Positions 8,852 to 19,019 are shown, counted from the first letter of the stretch. The stretch: DNA of 46,091 bases from Candidatus Helarchaeota archaeon (GCA_016840125.1 JAEOSY010000149.1:1-46091); one strand, 5' to 3'. Notes: generated by a model from the letters alone, not told the origin. Numbers and translations are program-made.

Positions 8852-9616
8852 TTAATCTGCTTGCAGATCTAGCCGATAGAATTTTCTAGCATTCGCTGTG
8901 GTTAATTTAGCAACTTTCTCGAAATCTGTTGATTTAATCTCAGCAACTTTCTGCGCACTTAATTTAATATTCGCCGGTTCATTTCTCGTTTTTCGTATGG
9001 GTGATAGGTAGGGAGCATCTGTTTCAAGAAGCATTTGCTTAAGTGGAACAATTTCTGCCATTTTTTGATGGACTTTTCTATTGACAACTGAGGTCGGAAC
9101 CGAAATCAACCAATTATTTTTTAACACGCGTTTCGCCTCGAGTTCTGTACCACTAAAACAGTGCATGAGTACCGTTTCGACCTCTTTTTCTTCTAGTATA
9201 TCTATAGTATCCGTTTGAGCATCTCGCGCATGAATTACAAGAGGTTTGTTAAGTTTTTTCGACAAATCAATGAAAAATCTAAGGGCTTCTTTTTGTTTTT
9301 CACGTTTATAATCTTCTTTCACCCAATAATAATCCAGTCCGACCTCTCCAAGAGCCACTATCTCGGATGCATATTTCTCAATTAATTTCGTGATAGCTTT
9401 AACACTTTGATCATTTACTCCTGGTGGGTGCAAACCTAACGCCCAGAATACATAGTTTGGGTACCGATTAACAATGTTTTTGACTTTTTGGATAGATGGG
9501 GAAATGCTAGAGGTGATAATCGCTTCTATCTGAGCTTTTCTTGCGTTTCCAATCACTTGTAGGATATCATTTTTGAACCACTTCGCATCGAGGTGAGTGT
9601 GACTATCGATTAACAT
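8852..9616 (-). CDS. TatD-family metal-dependent hydrolase
   Basis: A 254-aa TIM-barrel hydrolase of the TatD DNase family. The expected ligands are visible: SHTHLD (His6, His8), GEVGLDYYW (Glu), VIHARDA (His), LMHCFSG (His) and ETDAPYLSP (Asp). Length is normal. Family members are metal-dependent nucleases or quality-control hydrolases; the physiological substrate here is not shown. It is divergent from the membrane PHP protein gene, about 95 bp away. Confidence 0.92.
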   Translation of the reverse strand: MLIDSHTHLDAKWFKNDILQVIGNARKAQIEAIITSSISPSIQKVKNIVNRYPNYVFWALGLHPPGVNDQSVKAITKLIEKYASEIVALGEVGLDYYWVKEDYKREKQKEALRFFIDLSKKLNKPLVIHARDAQTDTIDILEEKEVETVLMHCFSGTELEAKRVLKNNWLISVPTSVVNRKVHQKMAEIVPLKQMLLETDAPYLSPIRKTRNEPANIKLSAQKVAEIKSTDFEKVAKLTTANARKFYRLDLQAD

Positions 9617-9712
9617 TTAGTTCTCCTTTCAAATTTATTTCTAGAATGTAACCTAACATTAAAAAATTTAGATATTATCAATATTGTAATCAATAAAAAA
9701 AAAAGTGATCAT

Positions 9713-11284
9713 ATGGAAATATTTTCTTTCAAGAAGCATAAAGCACTTACAATAATGACCATTGTTTTCTTTATTTGGATTGGATTCCTATTAATCATAG
9801 GGTTCATCAGTCCACGTGAAGTATTTTTCTTTGATGCTCTATCTCAAACTGATGTTACATCCAGTTACAGATCCGTAATACCCCTCGAAAGATATCTACT
9901 GGAGCCTCTTATTGGCGTGACACTCCTATTTCGCAGCATAGTCGATGGACTTCTGGCAATACCTGTGATTTATGGAGTCGGGCGAATCGGATACGTTGTT
10001 CTCGAAAAGCTCTTCTTCTTCAAATCCGAGAAATTCAATCTACTGACTAATCTCGCCAGAAAGTATACGAAATATGTGTTTTGGTTGGGGATCTTTATTG
10101 TTTTGAGTATTATAACCTCTGTATTAATTGGATACTCAAGCGAAGGTTTTCTATTCCTTAATAATTTTTGGCAAGTATCAATTCAAACCTATCTGGCAAT
10201 CGCAGCCGTTGCAATGTCACTTATCCTGATATATTTCATAGGAAAGCTGATACATCCCAGCTTAAAATTCAATTTCAAACCACATCCCTACAGAAAATCT
10301 ATTGTTGTGACGACATTCCATAGAATAGGTCGAGAACTAAAGTATTTCTTCACCTTTCTCTTCATAGTGTTATGCATTGCCTTCCTTTTAATCGCTACAC
10401 ATTTCCCCACACATCAGATTGAAACTACCACTCCCCTAGGACCTAATGAATATTTGTTTGATTTTCACGTGCATACGACCATGTCTGATGGATTCCTAAC
10501 ACCCGAAGAACGAGTTGATTGGTATATCGCGCAGGGCATCCACGGCGCTGCTTTTACAGATCATGAAAATCAGCGTGGTGCCTTTCGGGCCCAGCAGTAC
10601 GTTGAGCAAAACAATTTGAACTTTACTGTTATCATTGCCCAAGAATACACCACCACATATGGTATTCACTGTAACATCTTTGGGATGAACGAAACGATTG
10701 TACCAATTGAATATGAAAATGAATGGCCCGGTGGTCCCCTCGCTCTGAATACATCCGATATGATTCAGTATGTTAATGCATCCGGTGGATTTGTCATAGT
10801 TAATCATTATACCTCAAATACTGGAGGACCATATACCTATAATCAACTTCAAACGTGGGGTGTTGACGGTTTTGAGATCGTGAATGATGGTCATGAGCAA
10901 AATGCCGCAATACGAACGTTTTGTATGGCTAATAGTTTAGCTTGCATCGCAGGTTCTGATATCCATACAAATCAAGAGATACACACCATTACGAGAATAA
11001 ACCTGACCGATGTTAACAATTTAACAAATATTTTCGAGACCTTAAAGCTAAATACCCATGAAACCGTGATTATTGACCTTTATCCTGAAAAGGTGAGTTT
11101 ACCTGAGGTACAAGATCTCTCCCAACCCTTCGAAGACATACTGAATTACTTTCTCAATTTAGATCTCTTTCAGATGATTTCATGGATCGTTTGGTCGACT
11201 GGCGGTTTTCTGTTATTTCTCGGTATTTATAAGCTATTCCAGAGAGCTAATTTGAAAAAATTAAACGAAAAAATCCTTAAGTAA
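9713..11284 (+). CDS. membrane-anchored PHP-domain phosphoesterase
   Basis: A 523-aa protein. The N-terminal ~235 residues carry four or five hydrophobic helices. A PHP metal-dependent phosphoesterase domain follows from about residue 245: FDFHVHTTMSDG (HxH), FTDHEN (DH), IVNHY, and GSDIHTN near the end. A further membrane helix lies near 485-510. The PHP domain would sit outside the bilayer on one face. PHP domains hydrolyse phosphoesters in nucleotides, histidinol phosphate or nucleic acids; the substrate of this membrane form is unknown. Confidence 0.8.
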   Translation: MEIFSFKKHKALTIMTIVFFIWIGFLLIIGFISPREVFFFDALSQTDVTSSYRSVIPLERYLLEPLIGVTLLFRSIVDGLLAIPVIYGVGRIGYVVLEKLFFFKSEKFNLLTNLARKYTKYVFWLGIFIVLSIITSVLIGYSSEGFLFLNNFWQVSIQTYLAIAAVAMSLILIYFIGKLIHPSLKFNFKPHPYRKSIVVTTFHRIGRELKYFFTFLFIVLCIAFLLIATHFPTHQIETTTPLGPNEYLFDFHVHTTMSDGFLTPEERVDWYIAQGIHGAAFTDHENQRGAFRAQQYVEQNNLNFTVIIAQEYTTTYGIHCNIFGMNETIVPIEYENEWPGGPLALNTSDMIQYVNASGGFVIVNHYTSNTGGPYTYNQLQTWGVDGFEIVNDGHEQNAAIRTFCMANSLACIAGSDIHTNQEIHTITRINLTDVNNLTNIFETLKLNTHETVIIDLYPEKVSLPEVQDLSQPFEDILNYFLNLDLFQMISWIVWSTGGFLLFLGIYKLFQRANLKKLNEKILK

Positions 11285-11325
11285 TCAGAGATTAAAAAAA
11301 CCAATAATTCCATTTTTCTTTTTTT

Positions 11326-12135
11326 GTGAAGGAAATGACTACCGGATTCAAGAGTCTCATTGTATTGATGGGTCTTCCCTCTTCAGGTAAATCTACAATT
11401 GCTAACTTACTGGCAAAAAAAATAACTGAAAAATATCACATTCTATGTACGGTAGTTGGCACGGACGATATAAGAAAAATGATTCCGAGCCAATCAGAGC
11501 AATTCAATCCAGATTTTGAACCATTTATAAAAAGTTGGACCCTTAATAATATCCGATTCTGCTTGAAGAATGAAAGAATCGTTATTAATGATGATATGAA
11601 TTACTATAAATCAATGCGCCATGATCTGAAGCAGGTGGCTGAAAAAAATCAAGCTAATTTCGTTTTAATTCATATCAAAATACCCTTAGAAACCGCTTTA
11701 AAATGGAATATCAAACGTGGCTCCCCCATCCCACAAGATGTAATAAAACGTGTTGCTGATCGCTTAGATCTTCCCGGGGATTATAAATGGGATACTCCTC
11801 TGGCCACTATCCAAACAGATAAAATAGGAGCCGAAAGTGCAGCACAAAAAATTCTCTCAGAAATAGCCTCCGTTATTACTACGCCTTTTGAACCTGAGTT
11901 GCCCCCCCCACATTCCAAACCTAGTATTCATGAAAAAGTAGATAAACTTACTCGAGATGTTGTCGCTGATTTTGCCCAGCTTGAAAAGGATTCTAATTTA
12001 CTCAAACAGATTAGTTCCTTTCGGAAAGATTATTTAAAACTAATTATGGTACAGGATATTACCATAGAATCCATAAAAAAGGATTTTACTAAAAAGCTTA
12101 AGGAATATATTTCTCAACTTAAACAGGCCATATAA
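11326..12135 (+). CDS. pstK: L-seryl-tRNA(Sec) kinase (PSTK)
   Basis: Phosphorylates Ser-tRNA(Sec) to Sep-tRNA(Sec), the substrate of SepSecS. The protein has a P-loop GLPSSGKST near residues 16-24, then VGTDDIR, then the family hallmark [15 protein letters not shown], and RGSPIPQ with a late KWDTP motif. The C-terminal ~80 residues are helical and match the position of the tRNA-binding domain. The GTG at 11326 is used here; an ATG at 11335 is equally possible. Its 3' end overlaps the converging nucleotidyltransferase gene by 17 bp. It lies 18-23 kb from tRNA-Sec, SepSecS and SelB, so the pathway is split within this window. Confidence 0.9.
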   Translation: MKEMTTGFKSLIVLMGLPSSGKSTIANLLAKKITEKYHILCTVVGTDDIRKMIPSQSEQFNPDFEPFIKSWTLNNIRFCLKNERIVINDDMNYYKSMRHDLKQVAEKNQANFVLIHIKIPLETALKWNIKRGSPIPQDVIKRVADRLDLPGDYKWDTPLATIQTDKIGAESAAQKILSEIASVITTPFEPELPPPHSKPSIHEKVDKLTRDVVADFAQLEKDSNLLKQISSFRKDYLKLIMVQDITIESIKKDFTKKLKEYISQLKQAI

Positions 12136-13138
12136 ATTCTTTTCCTTTTCCGGAACCAATAACAACCCGATAATGTAAATCTTTTGAATCCACTCTTTCT
12201 ACTTTTTCTAACATTCCCTGAACTTCCACCTCGTCTCCCCTCTGTGCTATCCCCCTGAATTCTCCTACCATAGAAACAATTTGTGAAGGTCGATGTGTTT
12301 TTGTTAACCTCGATTCTTCATCAGCGGGGAAATATTGCGCAACCTGATAGATCGCCGGTCGAAACATCCCTTCCCGATTATCTACAATATCAGAGTAAAA
12401 ATGCAGATGTCTAACTGGCGTATATCGAAATTCCCCATAATATATTTTTATTTCTTCCAGTTTACGAATCGCATTGAAAACGAATTTCCGTCCTTTATAC
12501 TCGCATTTATTCATTCGATATTCATCCGATTTAATTTCATTTAAATAACTAATTTTCTTTTCCTTAAATAGCTGGAAAACCGTTCTTCTCACCTTTCTAA
12601 AATTGTTTCCCCCATAAATTGCAATATCGATATCGCTACTGGCTGTAGACATGCCGGTTGAGAGCGATCCGTGAAGACCAAATTCTGTTAAAGACACATT
12701 GGCAGTTTCAGAGAGAAGTTGAACTACTTCAATCGCTTCTTGTTCCAATGGATTAGGGTCTAATTTTTGAAGGAGTTGTTGAAGTTGGGTCTGAGGGACA
12801 AAAACTTTCTGAACTCGTTGATTTGGCACGATAAAAACGGTTTTTCCTATATAGGGATCCCGATATAGATAGTCTGGATATTTATCTTTAAATACTCGCT
12901 GAATTTCCTTAAAAATCTCGGGGCTATACAACTGTTTCGGGCGCACAAATTTCCATTCCCCTAAATTCCACTCAAAATCTATCCAAGGAAGTTGAAATTC
13001 TGCTTTAAGTTCTTTTGGGATATATTTCAAGTAAGCAATTGCTTTATCGGAGGGATGTTCGTATCCAAACACGTAGAAGATGAATTGATCTTTCGTGAGA
13101 ATGATGTCCCCATCTCTATATCTTTGCGAACCTTTCAT
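12119..13138 (-). CDS. nucleotidyltransferase-domain protein (paralogue 1)
   Basis: A 339-aa archaeal protein. An N-terminal domain begins [15 protein letters not shown]. The Pol-beta-type nucleotidyltransferase core shows HGSLSTG near 156-162 and [11 protein letters not shown] near 167-177 (GS...DxD). A C-terminal segment ([14 protein letters not shown]) looks like a small beta-barrel. A second protein of the same architecture is at 35776-36891. The target (tRNA, protein or nucleotide) is not shown. It converges on and overlaps pstK. Confidence 0.75.
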   Translation of the reverse strand: MKGSQRYRDGDIILTKDQFIFYVFGYEHPSDKAIAYLKYIPKELKAEFQLPWIDFEWNLGEWKFVRPKQLYSPEIFKEIQRVFKDKYPDYLYRDPYIGKTVFIVPNQRVQKVFVPQTQLQQLLQKLDPNPLEQEAIEVVQLLSETANVSLTEFGLHGSLSTGMSTASSDIDIAIYGGNNFRKVRRTVFQLFKEKKISYLNEIKSDEYRMNKCEYKGRKFVFNAIRKLEEIKIYYGEFRYTPVRHLHFYSDIVDNREGMFRPAIYQVAQYFPADEESRLTKTHRPSQIVSMVGEFRGIAQRGDEVEVQGMLEKVERVDSKDLHYRVVIGSGKGKEFIWPV

Positions 13139-13222
13139 ATCGGGCTACTTCCAAAAGAATAAGAGTAATAAAACTACTTACTTAAAAAATAATATCATCA
13201 TTCTGAAAGGATGAGATTTTGA

Positions 13223-15145
13223 ATGGAAGAACAGATTCTTTTAAAAGATGCCCCGAATGAGCACTTGATGCTCATTGGAAATATGGCAATGACGCGTGCG
13301 TGCTTGGAAACAGGTATACAGTTCGTAAGTCAATATCCCGGTACTCCTGTAACCGATATGGGTACTTACTTCAGTAAAATTGCCCCAAAAGTTCCTGGAT
13401 TATATTTCCAGTGGGCTTCAAATGAGTCGGCATCCATTACCGCCGCCGCAGGTGCTAGTTGGTGTGGAATTAAATCTTTAGCAATCATGAAACATGTAGG
13501 TGTAAATGTAGCTGCCGATGCACTCTCCGTTATCGCTAATAACGGTCCCACCAGTGCTGACGGACGTGGTGGTTTGTTAGTAATATGTGGTGGGGATCCT
13601 GGATCACTAGGAAGCCATAGCGAGCAAAACGACCGATTCTATAGCTGGATGCTACATCTCTGCCACTTCGAACCATCAAATGTCAGAGAAGCAAAAGAAT
13701 GGATACCCCTCGCGTTTGAAATATCCCAAAAATTCGACGTCGTCAGCTATTTTCGAGTAACCTCTCGTATCGCTCATACTGTTGAGGAAGTTGTACTAAA
13801 TCCCTTACCTGAATTTCGAGAAATTAAAGGAAATTTCATAAAAAATATCCCAAAATTTTGCTCGTTACCCCCTCACTGTATAAATAACCATAAAAGACTA
13901 TACGAGAGAATGGACGAAATAAAACCTTTTGTTTCATCATTCAACCAAATAATTCCAGGTGACTCTAAATTTGGTATTGTCACAGGTGGCGTTCCTTTTG
14001 GATATACAGTAGAAGCACTAAAACATTTAGGACTACAAGATGTTCCCATTCTGAAATTAGGAGTAGTTAATCCAATCAATGATTCACAATTCATAGATTT
14101 TGCTCAAAATTTAGATAAGATAATGGTAGTAGAGGAACTAGAACCCTTTATTGAGCTGCAAGTGAAGCGATTAGCCCAAGAGCACAGAATATCTGCTGAA
14201 ATCGTAGGTGAAAAATATATCCGGAACTGGGGTGAGCTCAATACACCCGAAGTGGTGACAGGTATTAGCACCTATCTTGACAAACCGCTTGATACTTCTA
14301 TCAATCAACGCTTGGAAAAATACCAAAAATACCTTTCATTAGTTCCTCCACGTCCACCTACTTTTTGTCCTGGCTGTCCAGAACGTGCGCTACTCTTTTC
14401 TATAAGAGCTGCAACAAATGAGGATGAGACCATTTATGCTGGTGATATAGGATGTTACGTAATGAGTTTCTTTCCCCCTATGGGAATTACAGATTGGGTT
14501 ATTTGTATGTCTGGGGGCTTAGGTGCTGCAGTAGGTGCAGCTATGAAAACCGACCAACGAATATTAGCTCTGATGGGTGACTCCACATTCTATCATACAG
14601 GAATACAAATCCTCGTTAATGCTGTTTATAATAATGCTGATGTCATTCTCTTCATTCTCGACAATAGCTGGACTGCTATGACTGGCGGCCATCCACACCC
14701 GGGTGCAGGGTTTAATGGTATGGGTGAACCAACTCCAATTCCTAGCATTCGCGATATCTGCAAATCCCTCGGTGTGAAATGGGTTAGAGTTGTTGATCCC
14801 TTTAACTCCTACTTGATGACAAGTACAATTCTTGATGCAAAAAAACAACCGGGCATTAAGGTCATCGTTTCACAGCGTGAATGCATGCTCCAATATAGAA
14901 AACGCCTGCGAAAAACGCTCCCGAAAGGAAAACGAAAAAAGGATATTTATTGGATCGAACCCGAGCGCTGCCAAATGTGTGGCACCTGCGCTGAAAAGTT
15001 ATGCTGTACAGCTCTACGGAGAAGCGAAGACTATATGTCTATTGATCAGGATCGCTGCACTCTTTGTGGTGTATGTTATGAAATATGTCCAAATGATGCC
15101 GTTGCACATACTATTATTGATCCACATTTGGAGGGGAGTAATTAA
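13223..15145 (+). CDS. iorA: indolepyruvate:ferredoxin oxidoreductase, alpha subunit
   Basis: Oxidises aryl-2-oxoacids to aryl-acetyl-CoA, reducing ferredoxin. The 640-aa chain has the family order: N-terminal pyrimidine domain with QYPGTPVTDMG, WASNESASIT and RGGLLVICGGDPG; middle domain; TPP-binding domain with FCPGCPER and GDSTFYHTGI; C-terminal ferredoxin domain with two Cys clusters (CQMCGTCAEKLCC and CTLCGVCYEICP). The first cluster departs from the usual C-x2-C-x2-C-x3-CP in its last part. The stop codon abuts the start of iorB, so the two genes form one unit. Confidence 0.93.
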   Translation: MEEQILLKDAPNEHLMLIGNMAMTRACLETGIQFVSQYPGTPVTDMGTYFSKIAPKVPGLYFQWASNESASITAAAGASWCGIKSLAIMKHVGVNVAADALSVIANNGPTSADGRGGLLVICGGDPGSLGSHSEQNDRFYSWMLHLCHFEPSNVREAKEWIPLAFEISQKFDVVSYFRVTSRIAHTVEEVVLNPLPEFREIKGNFIKNIPKFCSLPPHCINNHKRLYERMDEIKPFVSSFNQIIPGDSKFGIVTGGVPFGYTVEALKHLGLQDVPILKLGVVNPINDSQFIDFAQNLDKIMVVEELEPFIELQVKRLAQEHRISAEIVGEKYIRNWGELNTPEVVTGISTYLDKPLDTSINQRLEKYQKYLSLVPPRPPTFCPGCPERALLFSIRAATNEDETIYAGDIGCYVMSFFPPMGITDWVICMSGGLGAAVGAAMKTDQRILALMGDSTFYHTGIQILVNAVYNNADVILFILDNSWTAMTGGHPHPGAGFNGMGEPTPIPSIRDICKSLGVKWVRVVDPFNSYLMTSTILDAKKQPGIKVIVSQRECMLQYRKRLRKTLPKGKRKKDIYWIEPERCQMCGTCAEKLCCTALRRSEDYMSIDQDRCTLCGVCYEICPNDAVAHTIIDPHLEGSN

Positions 15146-15802
15146 ATGCGTACTTGGAATGCTATAATTTGTGGAATTGGGGGTCAAGGAGTAATGCTCC
15201 TCAAGCGTGTACTGGAGAGTGCAGCTTTACGGGAAAAATTAGCAGGTGGAAACATCCGAAAGATGATTGGTGCTGAAAAACATGGGCTCAGTCAGCGCGA
15301 AGGTGCAACGGATGTTTATACTCGCTTCTTAATCCTAGAAGATGAAGAATACAGCGATCTATTATTAACCTCTCCTACCCTATTTTATGGAGAAGCCGAC
15401 TTAGCCATTGGTGTCGAGCCTGTCGAACTTCTAAGAAATGCACTATACCTTTCGGAGAAAACCTTCATTATTTTGAATATTCGAAGCGTTCCCCCCTGTG
15501 CAGTCATATCTGGAGCAATGAAATACCCATCTATTGAAACAATAGTAGATGCCCTTAAAGATATCTCTGGGTCTTCGAAAGTCCTCTTGGTTGATGCCTC
15601 AACTATCGCCGTTGAGAAATTTGGAGACGCCCTTCGGACTAATATGATTATTCTTGGTGTTGCCTGTGCAACGGATCGTATCCCTCTTAAACTAAGTTCG
15701 ATTAAGACTGTTATTCGAGAAAAAATCCCAGCTCCTGAAGAAAATCTTAAGGCCCTTGATTATGGAATTGAACTTGGGAAGTCTCTGATCGATTCTATGT
15801 AA
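15146..15802 (+). CDS. iorB: indolepyruvate:ferredoxin oxidoreductase, beta subunit
   Basis: A 218-aa gamma-type POR/KOR domain beginning WNAIICGIGGQGVMLLKRV (nucleotide-binding-like loop), then EKHGLSQREGATDVYTRF. Its ATG follows the iorA stop with no gap and a GGAGGGG site lies inside the iorA end, so translation is coupled. It pairs with iorA in the heterodimer used for aromatic amino-acid fermentation or acyl-CoA interconversion. Confidence 0.92.
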   Translation: MRTWNAIICGIGGQGVMLLKRVLESAALREKLAGGNIRKMIGAEKHGLSQREGATDVYTRFLILEDEEYSDLLLTSPTLFYGEADLAIGVEPVELLRNALYLSEKTFIILNIRSVPPCAVISGAMKYPSIETIVDALKDISGSSKVLLVDASTIAVEKFGDALRTNMIILGVACATDRIPLKLSSIKTVIREKIPAPEENLKALDYGIELGKSLIDSM

Positions 15803-15847
15803 GACTCGAATTTTATACCTCACAATAATCATTGAGAAATTCTCCTC

Positions 15848-15856
15848 TTTTTTTTT
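15848..15856 (+). terminator. T9 tract after iorAB
   Basis: Nine T lie 46 nt past the iorB stop, at the head of a 0.4-kb gene-free stretch. This is the likely end of the iorAB transcript. Confidence 0.5.
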
Positions 15857-16207
15857 GAGAGATCCGGAAATTCTTAGGTTCATACCACGAAATTGAAAAA
15901 AATCGTAAAACTGGTGCATAAATCCAACATCTAATAATTTTCAGGCTATTTTATGTTTAAGTCGATGAAAAAATCACTGAAAAGCTACTAAGATTAGAAC
16001 AGATTTCGCCTTTTATTCATGATATTATAAAGTATTTCTCCGATAACTTAGCTATCACCGAAACATAATTATTTAAACAACGGTAAGTTTTATTAAATCA
16101 AAAGATTAATAAAAATCGGAAAACAAGTTTGGTTAAGTTCGCAGCAAAATTTATTAATACTAATAGATACTCTGATTGATTCTGAATAAACAAGAGGAAT
16201 GAGTAAA
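15857..16207. other. intergenic region upstream of the MglA-like GTPase
   Basis: AT-rich with no coding signal. A TTTATTAATA TATA-like box at 16150-16159 lies about 50 nt before the GTPase start, giving an expected transcript start near 16180-16185. No palindromic operator was recognised. Confidence 0.45.
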
Positions 16208-16819
16208 ATGCCAAGCCGCGGTTCTGACGGAAAGTTATATTTCAAGATTGTGTACTGGGGACCCTCGCTTGGGGGCAAGACCACGGCGGTCAAATGGATC
16301 TTCAAAAAGGAGGGCATGGCAGAGGGCAAGATGCAGTCAATCGTAGATCCTACAGGGCGCACTTTATTTTTTGATCGCATGGTGGCAGGCATCGCTAACG
16401 TAAAGCTCCAAATATACACCGTTGCAGGACAGCGTCGGCATAAATTTCAACGTAAGACGATTTTAAATGGTGTGGATGGCATAATTTTTGTCTGGGATGC
16501 TCAGACAGAACAGTGGCAAGAGAACGTCTGGAGCCTAGATGAATTAATTGAACATCTCGGTGAGGATCTTGGAAAGAAAATCCCGATCATCACCATGGTA
16601 AATAAGATGGATCTCCCAAATATCGTGAAACGAACCCAAGTATTAGAATTGTTCAAATCCAAAGGCTTAGAAAAAGTCGTGAGCCCACTTACGGGCGATG
16701 AACTCGAAATTCAAGTGTATGACACCATTGCCATACAAGGGATGAATATCAAACGGGCTTTTCAGCAATTAGCACGTGATGCAGTCTTAAACTATTATAA
16801 TAAAATTAGAAATCAATAA
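16208..16819 (+). CDS. MglA-like small GTPase
   Basis: A GTPase of about 203 aa resembling MglA-type prokaryotic Ras-like proteins. From MPSRG numbering: P-loop GPSLGGKTT (18-26), DPTGRTLFFD (47-56), switch-II TVAGQ (71-75) and NKMD (132-135). The TLFFD and TVxGQ combination is typical of MglA rather than Rab. I start at 16208 because AGAGG lies about 10 nt before it; the ATG at 16199 abuts that site. Known MglA proteins work with MglB/Roadblock activators; none is next to it. Instead it heads a same-strand run of coiled-coil genes, suggesting it recruits or polarises them (inference). Confidence 0.88.
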   Translation: MPSRGSDGKLYFKIVYWGPSLGGKTTAVKWIFKKEGMAEGKMQSIVDPTGRTLFFDRMVAGIANVKLQIYTVAGQRRHKFQRKTILNGVDGIIFVWDAQTEQWQENVWSLDELIEHLGEDLGKKIPIITMVNKMDLPNIVKRTQVLELFKSKGLEKVVSPLTGDELEIQVYDTIAIQGMNIKRAFQQLARDAVLNYYNKIRNQ

Positions 16820-16956
16820 ATCAATAACCTTGAATTCTTACTTGCTTAATCCCCTTTTTTAAATCTCTACCTATCCCATTCATAAAATACTTCTTTGTTA
16901 ATGCATTTTTAAAAATAACTAAATATATATTGCATTAAATATGGTATATAGTAGTT

Positions 16957-18093
16957 ATGAGTGAAATTATTGCTCCAGCGTTAGTTCATGAACGAGATCT
17001 TACAGTTTACAACCCTGATTTAGAACTAGCCTTGATGTTTGCATTACTTGAATATGATAAACGCCGTCATGAGCAGTTTAGGGATGCGAAATACATATTT
17101 TTTTCGAAGGTCCTATGGCCTATTGCGCTTATCCAAGCTGGACCCGAGAATTACATTGGTATCGATCGAATGAAATATTTTTTTGATCTTCAATTTAGAA
17201 TCACTAATTTCCTAACCTCTCAAGGTTCACTTCTTTCTAAGATGCAGCAGATTAAGGAACATGAAATTTTAGCAAATCTCCTTCCACAATGGATTGAAGA
17301 GATTAATAAAACTTCCAAACAAAACCTGTTAATTAAAGGCATAATTAATCCTGAAATACTTTATGGATTAGTACCTTTGATTAAACTAGCTAAGGAGAAA
17401 CCCATTAATTTTGTGAAATTAGACCCTCTCCTCTCAGTAGATGATTTATTTGAAGTTGCAGGTCAATATAATCAGGCTTTAAGAAATATTGAAAAAATAA
17501 TATCAAGTTGGCACTCGCTACAATCGAAAATTGAACAGAAAAAAGATTATTGGTATATATTATCTTCTAAAACAGATAATACAGATAAGCAACAGCAGAT
17601 GGAAAGTGAAATTGAGTTATTAAGTAAAAAAATTTTAAATCTAATCTGGGATTGCAGAAGTGAAATTGATTATTTATTTCATTGGGCGATTCCGGGTCAA
17701 ACCCTTAATTTGGTTGTCCCCTATACTGAAATGTGGATTTCAATGTATATAGCTAAAATTATTTTACCCAATAAGAACCCAAAATTTCTTGTCCTTCCTC
17801 CCTCCATTTTATCCGAAAATTTAAAATCCACCCGAAAGGTTCCTATTGATTCTTTTCACTCCTCTTTTTATTCAATTCTCAAAGAGAAATTTGAATCCAC
17901 TTTGGAAACTCAAATCCAACTAAGGCAAAAAATAGAAACAACTTGTGTTGCGCAGAATTTATTTTTAAAGGAAGACGCAAATAAATTAATTACACGTGGC
18001 TTTAACAAAATACAAGAAAAGCAATTAATTGGGAAAAGATATCTTGATGATCTTCAATTTAAATGGAATAGTATCTCGCAGCAAATGAAATAG
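16957..18093 (+). CDS. helical protein of unknown function, 378 aa
   Basis: Unrecognised, almost wholly alpha-helical, no membrane segment, no catalytic motif. There is a central coiled-coil-like segment (about 190-230) and a C-terminal one (about 305-375). A proline-containing beta-like patch (KFLVLPPSIL) lies near residue 275. It follows the GTPase by 137 bp on the same strand and is 32 bp before the next coiled-coil gene. It may be an effector or adaptor of the GTPase, by position only. Confidence 0.65.
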   Translation: MSEIIAPALVHERDLTVYNPDLELALMFALLEYDKRRHEQFRDAKYIFFSKVLWPIALIQAGPENYIGIDRMKYFFDLQFRITNFLTSQGSLLSKMQQIKEHEILANLLPQWIEEINKTSKQNLLIKGIINPEILYGLVPLIKLAKEKPINFVKLDPLLSVDDLFEVAGQYNQALRNIEKIISSWHSLQSKIEQKKDYWYILSSKTDNTDKQQQMESEIELLSKKILNLIWDCRSEIDYLFHWAIPGQTLNLVVPYTEMWISMYIAKIILPNKNPKFLVLPPSILSENLKSTRKVPIDSFHSSFYSILKEKFESTLETQIQLRQKIETTCVAQNLFLKEDANKLITRGFNKIQEKQLIGKRYLDDLQFKWNSISQQMK

Positions 18094-18125
18094 AAAAAAA
18101 AAATCTCCATGGAGTGTTATTCAAT

Positions 18126-18983
18126 ATGAATTCTGGACCAACCAAAACACTAACTGATTTTGAGGAAAAGGAAAAAGAGATTTTAGAATTTGAAAAGCAA
18201 TATATTGAAAATGAAAAAGAATTGAAAAAATTATCTGAAGAAAGCCAAGATCTCAACCAGAAATTACAAAATCTTGAAGCGAAAGCCTCACAAGACGAAG
18301 TAGTCGCTTCACAAATAGAAGATTACAAGAAAAAAATCAATGAATTAGAGGAAACGAGCTCTCGTCTAAGAACGGCCCTAGGTCAGATCCAAGAAGATAA
18401 TATAAAACTTGAAGATGAACTAAATAGTATAAAGACTGAACACGGAGATATCGCTGAGTTAAAATCAAAATTAAATGTGTTAGAGGAAACTGTGATAGCA
18501 CAGCAAAAAGAAATTATTGATAAGGATAAGATACTTAAAGGTCGGACCTCTGAAGCGGAAGGTAATATCCATACGGGTGCTGTTCAAAAGTTCATTGTCG
18601 GGAAAGTTGAAACTCTCAACGAATTTAACCGATTACTTGACAATGTGAAATTTCGCCTCTTTCTAATTGTTCCAACTATCGAAGACCTCAAACAATTAAA
18701 ATTATTGAATAGCGCTAATGTCGATACCCGCGTTGCAACCTCACTAGATCTCTCAAATACCGCTCACAAAAATTTCATTCAAAAGTACCCCGATGTAGAT
18801 TTCCGTAATTATTCTAAAAAGGATCGCTGGGGTATCGAATGTGATGCAGAAGAGATTTGTTTAGTCGCTGAATCAGAAAATAAAGATTTAATTGGAATAT
18901 CTTCTTCTGATTCAAAAATATGTGAAATGTTTTTAAAACTCTTAACAGAGGCTTGGTTAACCGCAGCCCGAATTGCTCCTTAA
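18126..18983 (+). CDS. coiled-coil protein with TrmB/PLD-like C-terminal domain
   Basis: Residues 1 to about 145 are a long, highly charged coiled coil. The C-terminal ~135 residues form an alpha/beta domain (FIVGKVETLNEFNRLL, RLFLIVPTIEDL, EICLVAES, LIGISSSD). It resembles the sugar-sensing/PLD-like C-terminal domain of TrmB regulators but lacks the HKD nuclease motif and any winged helix. The ATG at 18126 is preferred because GGAG lies 11-14 nt upstream, whereas the GTG at 18114 abuts it. Second gene after the MglA-like GTPase. Oligomerisation plus ligand sensing is a plausible role, unproven. Confidence 0.7.
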   Translation: MNSGPTKTLTDFEEKEKEILEFEKQYIENEKELKKLSEESQDLNQKLQNLEAKASQDEVVASQIEDYKKKINELEETSSRLRTALGQIQEDNIKLEDELNSIKTEHGDIAELKSKLNVLEETVIAQQKEIIDKDKILKGRTSEAEGNIHTGAVQKFIVGKVETLNEFNRLLDNVKFRLFLIVPTIEDLKQLKLLNSANVDTRVATSLDLSNTAHKNFIQKYPDVDFRNYSKKDRWGIECDAEEICLVAESENKDLIGISSSDSKICEMFLKLLTEAWLTAARIAP

Positions 18984-19019
18984 ATAGCTTTTTAAATAAT
19001 TATTATTGGAAGGATGTCA

